DNA of 64,000 nucleotides from Glebionis coronaria (Eukaryota > Streptophyta > Magnoliopsida > Asterales > Asteraceae): assembly GCA_025667525.1 (NCBI GenBank), contig JANFOE010002236.1, positions 1-64,000 of the forward strand. Reading direction: 5' to 3'. Both the position numbers and the translations under genes were made by a program. The notes under the pieces are model-generated. The model was not told the DNA's origin, made no database searches, and was given only the letters and a program-made list of their open reading frames with translations. Within the stretch, counting starts at the first letter, position 1, and every line of letters begins with the position of its first letter. Shown here piece by piece: positions 49,028 through 58,184 of the stretch.

Positions 49028-49400
49028 GGAATAGGGTAAACCCCTTTCCGATTTGTCATACCGATTAGGCCATTACATTCCGATTTGCCCCCCCCCCTTG
49101 TATTCTGATCTCTGATCGGAAAAGGGTGTCTAACATTCTGACCAGTAGGGTTTTGATATTCCAATTAGGCTTGTTACCATACATTCCGATTGTAGCCTTT
49201 TTCTTATATTCCGATAGTATTGATTTCTAGTATTCCGATAGCTTTCTTTTATGATTCCGATTAGGTATATTATGATCAACAACATTCCGATAGATTACAT
49301 TAGTGCTGTTCTGATTACTTTCCGATAGACACATTCCGATCACATTCATTTTATGTATTCCGACCATATTCCGATCTGATTCCGGTGGCAACATTCCGAC
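49028..49400 (+). repeat. Gypsy-3 LTR array of ATTCCGAT motifs
   Basis: About fifteen copies of ATTCCGAT, ATTCCGATAG or TTCCGATT are irregularly spaced, occasionally decayed (ATTCTGAT, ATTCCGAC). It occupies the same LTR segment as the arrays in Gypsy-1 and Gypsy-2. Confidence 0.75.
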
Positions 49401-49706
49401 GGGTTTAATTTCTTGTTTTTACAAAGTTTTCAAGTTTAAAATTCATTACGTTTTAATTTCCAAAAATTGCACGCTTCCCGAAATCTCTATTTTTACCAAG
49501 TGTTTTTCTAGTAATTTTTAGTTTAATTTTTTTAAGCTTTTATTTTACTCATCGACATTTTCATATTTACTTTTAGTTTAAAATAGATAACCAAACCATT
49601 TATTTTTCTACCAAGAACGACTGAGTCGCACTTTTCACTAGTAATCAATTCGAAAAGATCGGACGATAAACTCTCTTTTATAACTAAGTAAAATCTAGTT
49701 ATCAAG

Positions 49707-49791
49707 TGGCGCCGTTGCCGGCTCTTTTCGTTAAGATTAACGGTTTTTAGTGAGAGACGCGTTGGATTTTGGGATCCGTTCACTTTTGAAC
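49707..49791 (+). promoter_or_regulatory. Gypsy-3 PBS (tRNA-Asp) and conserved leader block
   Basis: TGGCGCCGTTGCCGG is a perfect complement of the plant tRNA-Asp 3' end as I recall it. The block GTGAGAGACGCGTTGGATTT and GGGATCCG (GGATCC at 49772) is nearly identical to Gypsy-2. Confidence 0.85.
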
Positions 49792-49921
49792 GTTATTTTC
49801 CTTGCTTTAAAATTTTCAAAAATCCATAAAAATTAAAAATTTTCAAAAATTAAAAAAAAGAAAAACATAAAAAAGCCAAAAATATTTCTTGTCTATTTTC
49901 CTTTTTCTTTTGCAGGTGTGT

Positions 49922-50723
49922 ATGCGTACCCGTGCTCGTAAGAAGAAAGCAGCCCAAGCCGAAGTCATTACTCCCCCTATTGTCACCATCGACAATCGAC
50001 CAATGATCGAGCTTTTGCAATCGCAAGTAGAGAGCAACACCGATGCTATTGTCATAGCCGAGATTGGAGCCAACAACTTTGAGCTCAAATCCGGCTTCAT
50101 TCAAATGGTCTCTGCTCAACCTTTCTTAGGGCGTACACTTGATGATCCTCACGACCATATAAAAAGGTTTCTCAACTCACCAATACGGTTAAGTATAATG
50201 GGGTTTCACAAGAAGTGATTCGCTTGCAACTTTTTCCTTTCTCCTTAGAGGGACAAGCCCGGAATTGGCTTGATAAGGAACCGCCACAAAGTATTCTTAC
50301 GTGGACGGATTTAGAGACCAAGTTCATTAACTACTTTTTCCCACCCTCACGTACTACCGCTTTGCGGAATGAAATCATTACCTTTGAACAAAAGTACGGT
50401 GAGACATTTAGTGAATCTTGGGACCATTTTAAGGAAATTTTAAGAAAGTGTCCACAACATGGTTTCACAAAAGTACATCAAATAAATACTTTTTACAATG
50501 GGTTAAGCATGAATGACCAAGATTCACTAAATAGTGCCTCGGGGGGTAACATTTTGGTTATGTCTTCTAATGTCGCATGGGATATAATTGAGAATAAGTC
50601 TAGAGTGCAAACCAAGAGTGTTCGGACTAATGTGGCTAGTGCTAGTACTAGTGAGAGCGACAAGAGAATTGATAAGCTTACTTCGCTTGTTGAAACAATT
50701 GCTCTACAAACCGCTAACAATAC
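49922..50723 (+). pseudogene. gag: Gypsy-3 Gag, N-terminal part
   Basis: ATG 49922 (MRTRARKKKAA) follows a splice-acceptor-like CTTTTGCAG exactly as in Gypsy-1. The Gag domain is clear ([51 protein letters not shown]). A one-base deletion near 50173 shifts the frame from 49922-50218 to 50215 onward. At 50723, in the linker before the zinc knuckle, Gypsy-2 is inserted (TSD AATAC, 50719-50723). The protein would form the particle shell; this copy is broken. Confidence 0.88.
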
Positions 50724-51160
50724 TGATAGGTGTGAAAACACCCATCCTTTTACCACTTAATTATAATAATAACCAAGCCAAAACGTGTATTTTATTTCGT
50801 AAATGTCGGAATTATGCGTGGTTTGTATTTTTATTGTGTTTTAGGACCAAAAGATGAAAAAGGAAGAAAACACGGGCTTTCACGGGCTTTTATTAAAGAA
50901 AACGAGAAAAGACGAAGTCAGAAGATAAAGAGTGCAAAAAGAACGGAAGTCTAAGGCCTATTCTAAAGATTTATCGAAGAAAAAGTCTAAGGATGGAAGT
51001 TTAATGAATTCGAAGAACCAAGTCTAATTAAAGAAGAAAATTATAAGACGAGTTCAAATTATATCGACAAATCCCGAGACGACGTCGAGAAAGACAAAGA
51101 ATTTAAATCGAGTCGAGACAAGAAGAAAGAAGGAAGAAAGCACCAACATTTTACTCCTCC

Positions 51161-51192
51161 TATAAATACCCTCCTAATGTGTCATTAGGAGG
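51161..51192 (+). promoter_or_regulatory. Gypsy-2 TATA box plus 10-bp inverted repeat
   Basis: TATAAATA (51161-51168), then CCTCCTAATG (51170-51179), loop TGT, CATTAGGAGG (51183-51192). The loop is the reverse complement of the Gypsy-3 loop. The 3' LTR copy is at 56871-56902. Confidence 0.65.
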
Positions 51193-51853
51193 TGGTTAGT
51201 TAGTTTAGTTTAGGAGTAGGAGTAGATTACTTTCTCTCTCTAGATTTAAGTTTTCTTAATCTTTAAGTTTTCTTAATCTTTAATCTTGTACTTTTGAATC
51301 TTTAATCTTAATCTTATTTCAAGCTTTTTACAATCATCTTCTTCTACCTTTCTTGATCTTTTTAATTATGTTTGATTCGAAATAATCTTTGATTTTGTTT
51401 AATCTTGATGTTTGATTGATTAAAAAGTTTATCTTTTTATTCATCTATAAGTTTTAATACGAATTGAGCTTTGAGCTTGACATGCTTATTGGCTTAATTT
51501 TGTGTTTAGCTTAATCACTTTTTAGTTTTCTTAAAAAAGTTTAGTCTTTTTAAAGTTTGTTTTATAAAGTTTGCATATTTAGTATTTCAAGTTTTCAAAT
51601 TTGTGCTTATTGAGTTGGTAAAGTTTTTGTTAATTGTTCTTTTTAGAAGTGCTTATTGGTTTATTAGCTTATGCTCATCCATCCGAATATTGTGATTTTT
51701 CCATCACAATAGGGTTTCTACATTGTTACAGCTTATTGTGATAGTTTTTCCGATCACTTACTCTGATCTTAGGTTGCGATCGCCCCTGGCATCGTACATT
51801 GCGATCGGGTATAAGGCTTATTGTGACGAAATGCTGCCCAATTTTTGTTAGCC

Positions 51854-52203
51854 ACATTCAGATAGAAACATTCAGATAGAAACATTCAGATAGAAATATT
51901 CAGATAGAAACATTCAGATAGAAACATTCAGATAGAAACATTCAGATAGAAACATTCATATAGAAACATTCAGATAGAAACATTCAGATAGAAACATTCA
52001 GATAGAAACATTCAGATAGAAACATTCAGATAGAAACATTCAGATAGAAACATTCAGATAGAAACATTCAGATAGAAACATTCAGATAGAAACATTCAGA
52101 TAGAATTATTCAGATAGAAACATTCATATAGAAACATTCAGATAGAAACATTCAGATAGAATTATTCAGATAGAAACATTCAGATAGAAACATTCAGATA
52201 GAT
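51854..52203 (+). repeat. 14-bp tandem array ACATTCAGATAGAA, 25 units
   Basis: Exactly 350 bp, with variants such as ATTATTCAGATAGA. The 3' LTR has 23 units (57575-57896), so copy number has changed since insertion. Confidence 0.95.
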
Positions 52204-52489
52204 TTAGTCAGATTGAATTATTTCGATAGAAGTTTTTTATTTTTCGTCATTTACTTTTAAGTATTAATTTTTAGTTTAAAATTTCTAGCTTCAACTTTTA
52301 CTTAACGACATTTACATTTGTTTTTACATTTTCATTTATATCTACATTTTCATTTTACTTATAGTTTAAAATTTATAACCTTTTCCCTTTATATTCCACC
52401 AAGAACGACTGAGTCGCACAATTAACTAGTAATCAATTCGAAAAGATCGGAACAACGAATTTTTATACGAGGCAAACCCTTGTATTAAA

Positions 52490-52575
52490 TGGCGCCGCTG
52501 CCGGCTCTTTTCATGAAGATTAACGGTTTATTGTGAGAGACGCGTTGGATTTTGGGATCCGGTCACTCGTGAACG
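52490..52575 (+). promoter_or_regulatory. Gypsy-2 PBS (tRNA-Asp type) and conserved leader block
   Basis: TGGCGCCGCTGCCGG (52490-52504) is identical to Gypsy-1. The downstream block with GGATCC (52555-52560) and GTGAAC matches the autonomous elements. Its retention in an element without gag-pol argues that it is a cis-acting signal. Confidence 0.85.
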
Positions 52576-52763
52576 TTATTTTTCTTGCATTTTTCAAAAA
52601 AAAATTCAAAAGTCCATAAAAAATAAAAAAATAAAAAATACAAAAACATTTAAAAAATCATAAAAAGCATTTCTTTTTCCAAGAGTTTTGCACCAAAAAT
52701 ATTCCTGTTAACCCTCTATTGTGTTTAATTCTTTTTCTCAACCCCTCTAATTTTTAATTCTTC

Positions 52764-54401
52764 ATGGATTCTTATGTCCATTGCGTAGGGTGTGGGAGAC
52801 GATTATATGGGTGCGAATCATGTCAATGGTGTTCTGGAGCAATGCGGAAAAGATCTTCCACCCATTTCAACCGATTCACTATTTGGATTTTGTCCATCGT
52901 GCAATTCAACTAATTCATCCTTTTCTTCTAATCCACCTACTCTCCCCCTTGCATATATTGTGGAAGCGATTCTCATTGGCATGTTTCGTGTCTAATTCGA
53001 TACCCGCCTCATGGCGAGCAATAACTGGGTTACAATTATGACAATGGTAATAGCTATCTATAAGAAGCACCAGGTTTTTCTCAATACCCGTGTTGCAATT
53101 ATTGTGGGGGCCCTCACGATACTTCTTATTGTCAGCCAATGAATTATTATGAACCAAATCCGTGTCCTCATTGTTCTTCAACGATGGATTATTATGAACC
53201 AAATCCGTGTTCTAGTTCTTCTCAACCGATGAATTACTATGAGCCACATCCGTGCTATAATTCTGGTTTTCAAAATTTTGAGCCCCCACGTCACACCGTC
53301 AATCATCAACCTTCCTTCGAACATTTGAGCTCCCACGAACAATGGGCCACTTTTGTTAAGCAAGGTCAACAACTTCAAGAATCTTTCAACAAGATCATCG
53401 AAAAATGTCAAGAGGATCAACGACAAGAGCAAATATCAAATATCAAGACTTATACTCCTCCTCCTGTGTATCCATACTATTATGATGATGACGACGATGA
53501 GAATACTATTTCTTGGAATGATCTTGTTGCTCAATGTCCTAGCGCAATTGTAACTCCTTCTCTCGATATCCCAAATGCGTCTAAGGATTGTGATACATCG
53601 AGTGAGATTAGTGAAATTGGTCTCGACAACTTATTTTGGGAGGTTTGTGATGTACCGACTTGTGCTGAGCTTACGGACGAGGTCCCTCTTAATGATAATG
53701 ATTTTTATCCATGCTATGAGAATTTCACTTTCGAAATTTTTCCTTCTCCTCTGGGCGATGAAGGCGATGTTGATTTATTCTCTCCGACATACGAGAAGTT
53801 CACCACTGAACTTGGTCTTGTAAATGAGGTGGAAGACGTTATTCTTCGCCACAAATTACTTAAAGTTCATCTTCTTATTGCTAAAATTGAAGCGTTGAAC
53901 TATGCTCCTATTTCTGAGTCTTTACCTCCGTCTATTACTTCAGTTGAGAATAATGATACAGCTATAGAGGAAATCGACATTCTCTCAATACCTCCGGGTA
54001 TTGATGATGATGACACGGAGGGGGATATTCTTTTTGATAATTTGTTGAATGAAGATATTGTCTCATGTCCCCCTCCCGAGCACCTTTTATCCCAACCTTT
54101 AGAAACCATTACCGAGGATGAGTGCTTTGACCCGGGAGGTGACATTGACCATTTTATGATTGATAACCTTACGGCTTTGCCGCTTTCTGAACATCAATTG
54201 TATTTGGGGGATGAAAATTTGCTTACTTTACCCACCCCACCTCCCGTGGATCATGATTTCACATACTTTTCGTATGTTGAGAGGACTTTTCTATCGTTCA
54301 AGACTTATCCTCCGGCCTCTCCTGTTTTATTTTCCTCCGGGAACGAGGACAAGGTCTTTGATCCCATTATTATATTCGAGGCTTCCCCATGGACCATTTA
54401 A
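52764..54401 (+). pseudogene. Gypsy-2 ORF: Cys-rich, multi-knuckle, acidic protein (four stops near the N-terminus)
   Basis: A single frame runs from ATG 52764 to the stop at 54399-54401 (546 codons), broken only by TAA at 52911, 52929, 53022 and 53061. It is open from 53064; ATG 53139 starts the last 420 codons. In order: a Cys-rich start (HCVGCGRRLYGCESCQWC), a CCHC knuckle CIYCGSDSHWHVSC (52950), a second knuckle CNYCGGPHDTSYC (53094, like the Gypsy-1 Gag knuckle), three copies of N/DYYEP(N/H)PC about 15 residues apart, a Gln/Glu-rich helix, then a long acidic C-terminus ending near SSGNEDKVFDP. The C-terminus resembles ORFs I recall beside Athila-type elements in Asteraceae. Function unknown; nucleic-acid binding is plausible from the knuckles. 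Confidence 0.65.
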
Positions 54402-54409
54402 ATCGGGGA

Positions 54410-54466
54410 CGAGTCAGGCTCGTGACTCGGTTAACAAAAACAAGCGCTTCTCGGGAGGCAACCCGA
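54410..54466 (+). promoter_or_regulatory. Gypsy-2 paired 3' stem-loops
   Basis: CGAGTCA-ggctcg-TGACTCG (54410-54429) and TCGGG-aggcaa-CCCGA (54451-54466), starting nine bases after the ORF, as in Gypsy-1 and Gypsy-3. Confidence 0.65.
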
Positions 54467-56420
54467 TTATCTATCCTTATATTCTGTTTTTCTAATAAGT
54501 GTAGGGGGAGACCCTTGTATGTGTTTGTTGTTTTCTTTCTTATCATGTGCAGGGATTCGAGCTTTCAAAGATACATTCTTGATGACTTTTGATGACCCGT
54601 GATTCCGTGTACCCGTCTTCCCGGTTCTATCCTAAACTCTTTTGATTCTCTATTTTATTTTCTTCAATATTAAAATAGGAATCACTTTAGTTGTCTCTTC
54701 CTTAGCGAGATTTAAACAACGTGTACAATGTCCTAAGTGTAGGGGAGGTTACTTCCACATGCTTAAACATTGAGGAAAATTTTTATATTAAGTTTAGGGG
54801 GGACTTCTATCGAAGTTAAGTGGACTTTTCCTTGTATATGTCCTCATTTTAACCGGAAAATTTATTTTTCTACATTTTTCAAAATTTTTGATCTATTTTG
54901 GCCTAGTTGTATTTACCTTTGTTATAGTTATTTTCTTTCTTTGCTAGAATAAATTTTTAATAAGTGGTTTTAATTTTTAAACGTTGAGAATCTTTTGACT
55001 CAACCCGAGTTTACTTATCTAAGTTTACTCTAGCTAGTATCCTTAACGTGTTTAAGTCAATCTTTGCTAGGCTTTTGTATAGGGAACTTTAAAACGCGAA
55101 AGTCTTGACTCTTACGGGTTAAGAACAAGAACTTTTCGCAAGTTCCTATAATTGACCCTAGAAAGTCGTTTATCAAGGGAACTTTAAAATGCGAATTTTA
55201 AACTTGAAAAAGTCTAAGAAGATGCAAGATCCTATAGATGAATTGAAAACCCAAAACTTTGATTTAATAGGCTAAGCATCCACGAGTCTCATTCCTTGAG
55301 ATTTTAAATTGTGGAGAACGAGAGATGATAGAGTCAATTATCAGTTTGGTATTCTTTCATGAATTTATGTGAGTTAATTATGAGCTTTTTCTCCCATCGC
55401 TTGTTAATAAATTTTATTGCAATAAATAAGGTCGTACGATTTGAAAAGTTACTTAGCTTCTTGCCCAAGATCGTTTAAAAGTTGCTCGGTATTAATTAGA
55501 GTTCATAGCCAAGGCATAACTTATTGAAGTGGGATGCGAAGATTAGCGAGTCCGAAAAGGCCCTAACAAGGCATGAGGGCTACATTTTGTTGCTAAAGAT
55601 CCAAAAGTGATGTGAAGAATCATTTATCGAAAATCAATATGAAGGATCGAGACACACGACGAAAAGCAAATACTCCCAAAAGATCATGGAGAAGTCTATC
55701 CAAAAAGGCCCTAACAAGGTATGAGGATAAATAGATCCAAGTCCTAAAAGGAGGCGGATCGTTGTATATCAATGTCCAAAATAAAGATTGGAGAAAAATG
55801 AAGAAGTCGTGGTCCAAGTATGAAGAATCTCTCAAAACTTCAAGTGAAGAAATTCCTATTATGAAGAGAAGACCATAATTTCAAGAACGTCTCTCAAGAT
55901 TTGAAGTATGAAGTCGCTGCCAAATATCGGTCCGAGAAAGGTCTCAAATCGTGAAGAGAGTTATGCCAAGATATGAACTTTAAGAGGTCCCGAGAAGCAG
56001 TTTTAAAATATTTTGTCCTTTAGCTAACTATTGATTAAATCGTCCCACTTTATTTTCAGCCTAAATAACTATCGAAATAAGTCAAACAATGCATCCTCGT
56101 GATCATTCAAGACAAAATTAAAATATAAGAGATACACCTAGGAATAAAGGAGTCTAAGTAAATAATTGGGCCACATGAGTTCGTGATAGTTTGCTAACTT
56201 ATAATAACAATGATCTCGTTTTAAGCTTGGTTTGGGGAACGTGAAACTTAAGGGTGATAAACATTCATGACAATCCAAAGCGTCAATGTAAGTCTTTAAT
56301 CTCTTTATTTGTTTCTCTTCCTTTTATTATGTTTAATAAAGGCCAAGGTAGGTTTATTATGATGAAAAATGTAAAACGTGCTTTGTAATTAATGCATTGC
56401 ATGAGGGCATTGCGATGGTC
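54467..56420 (+). other. Gypsy-2 3' non-coding region
   Basis: Homologous to the 3' regions of Gypsy-1 and Gypsy-3. Three polypurine-like copies (54497, 54735 and the variant AAGTTTAGGGG at 54790). The block AGGGAACTTTAAAA/TGCG occurs twice (about 55081 and 55179). No gene seen. Confidence 0.8.
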
Positions 56421-56434
56421 AAGTGTAGGGGAAT
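56421..56434 (+). other. Gypsy-2 polypurine tract
   Basis: AAGTGTAGGGGAAT abuts the 3' LTR. Confidence 0.85.
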
Positions 56435-58179
56435 TGATAGGTGTGAAAACACCCATCCCTTTACCACTTAATTATAATAATAACCAAGCCAAAACGTGTA
56501 TTTTATGTCGTAAATGTCGGAATATGCGTGATTTGTATTTTTATTGTGTTTTAGGACCAAAATATGAAAAAGGAAGAAAACACGGGCTTTCACGGGCTTT
56601 TATGGAAGAAAACGAGAAAAGACGAAGTCAAAAGATCATGAGTGCAAAAAGAACGGAAGTCCAAGGCCTATTCTAAAGATTTATCGAAGAAAAAGTCTAA
56701 AGACGGAAGTTTAATGAAGTCGAAGAACCAAGTCTAATTAAAGAAGAAAATTATAAGACGAGTTCAAATTATATCGACAAATCCCGAGACGACGTCAAGA
56801 AAGACAAAGAATTTAAATCGAGTCGAGACAAGAAGAAAGAAGGAAGAAAGCACCAACATTTTACTGCTCCTATAAATACCCTCCTAATGTGTCATTAGGA
56901 GGTGGTTAGTTAGTTTAGTTTAGGAGTAGGAGTAGATTACTTTCTCTCTCTAGATTTATTTCATGTTCTTAAGTTTTTCTTTCAAGTTTTCTTAATCTTT
57001 AATCTTTAATCTTGTACTTTTGAATCTTTAATCTTAATCTTATTTCAAGCTTTTAACAATCATCTTCTTTTACCTTTCCTGATCTTTTTAATTATGTTTG
57101 ATTCGAAATAATCTTTGATTTTGTTTAATCTTGATGTTCGATTGATTAAAAAGTTTATCTTATTATTCATCTATAAGTTATAATGCGAATTGAGCTTTGA
57201 GCTTGACATGCTTATTGGCTTAATTTTGTGTTTAGCTTATTCACTTTTTAGTTTTCTTAAAAAAGTTTAGTCTTTTTAAAGGTTGTTTTATAAAGTTTGC
57301 ATATTTAGTATTTCAAAAGTTTTCAAATTTGTGCTTATTGAGTTGGTAAAGTTTTTGTTAATTGTTCTTTTTAGAAGTGCTTATTGGTTTATTAGCTTAT
57401 GCTCATCCATCCGAATATTGTGATTTTTCCATCACAATAGGGTTTCTAAATTGTTACAGCTTATTGTGATAGTTTTTCCGGTCACTTATTCTGATGGTAG
57501 GTTGCGATGGCATCGTACTTTGCGATCGGGTATAAGGCTTATTGTGACGAAATGCTGCCCAATTTTTGTTAGCCACATTCAGATAGAAACATTCAGATAG
57601 AAACATTCAGATAGAAACATTCAGATAGAAACATTCAGATAGAAACATTCAGATAGAAACATTCAAATAGAAACATTCAGATAGAAACATTCAGATAGAA
57701 ACATTCAAATAAAAACATTCAGATAGAAACATTCAGATAGAAAAATTCAGATAGAATTATTCAAATAGAAACATTCAGATAGAAACATTCAGATAGAAAC
57801 ATTCAGATAGAATTATTCAGATAGGAACATTCAGATAGAAACATTCAGATAGAAACATTCAGATAGAAACATTCAGATCGAAACATTCAGATATAATTAT
57901 TTTGATTGAATTATTTCGATAGAAGTTTTTAATTTTTCGTCATTTACTTTTAAGTATTAATTTTTTGTTTAAAATTTCTAGCTTCCACTTTTACTTAACG
58001 ACATTACATTTGTTTTTATATTTTCATTTATATCTACATTTTCATTTTACTTGTAGTTTAAAATAGATAACCTTTTCTCTTTATATTCCACCAAGAACGA
58101 CTGAGTCGCACAATTAACTAGTAATCAATTCGAAAAGATCGGAATAACGAATTTTCATACGAGGCAAACCTTTGTATTA
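56435..58179 (+). repeat. Gypsy-2 3' LTR (1745 bp)
   Basis: Same ends as the 5' copy, with more substitutions and several indels (two fewer 14-bp units, changes near 57500) than between the Gypsy-1 LTRs. Followed by the TSD AATAC. Confidence 0.93.
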
Positions 58180-58184
58180 AATAC

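Larger units (their letters stand above)
48005..49704 (+). repeat. Gypsy-3 5' LTR (about 1700 bp)
   Basis: It begins TACTAAGTGTG and ends AGTTATCA. The left edge is set by analogy with TGATAGGTGTG and may be off by a base or two. It holds a terminal hairpin AAGTGT-gaaa-ACACTT, a TATA box at 48442, a second perfect hairpin GAGAGAAAG-tttttcg-CTTTCTCTC (48524-48548) and an ATTCCGAT motif array (about 49028-49400). Confidence 0.85.
50724..52487 (+). repeat. Gypsy-2 5' LTR (1764 bp)
   Basis: It starts TGATAGGTGTG and ends TTGTATTA, so the usual TATCA end has become TATTA in both copies. It contains the GGTGT-gaaa-ACACC hairpin, a TATA box at 51161 and twenty-five 14-bp repeats. Confidence 0.93.
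50724..58179 (+). mobile_element. Gypsy-2: non-autonomous Athila-related element, no gag-pol
   Basis: LTRs 50724-52487 (1764 bp) and 56435-58179 (1745 bp), TSD AATAC (50719-50723 and 58180-58184), PBS, leader block, 3' stem-loops and polypurine tract are all present, but the 3.9-kb interior encodes no capsid domain, protease, RT or integrase. The only coding trace is the frame 52764-54401. Its 5' leader and 2 kb of 3' sequence are homologous to Gypsy-1 and Gypsy-3, so their proteins probably mobilised it. Confidence 0.9.

Noticed and set aside
51854..57896. CRISPR-like regularly spaced repeats
   Set aside because: Units are contiguous 14-bp repeats without unique spacers, in a plant LTR; this is a tandem array.
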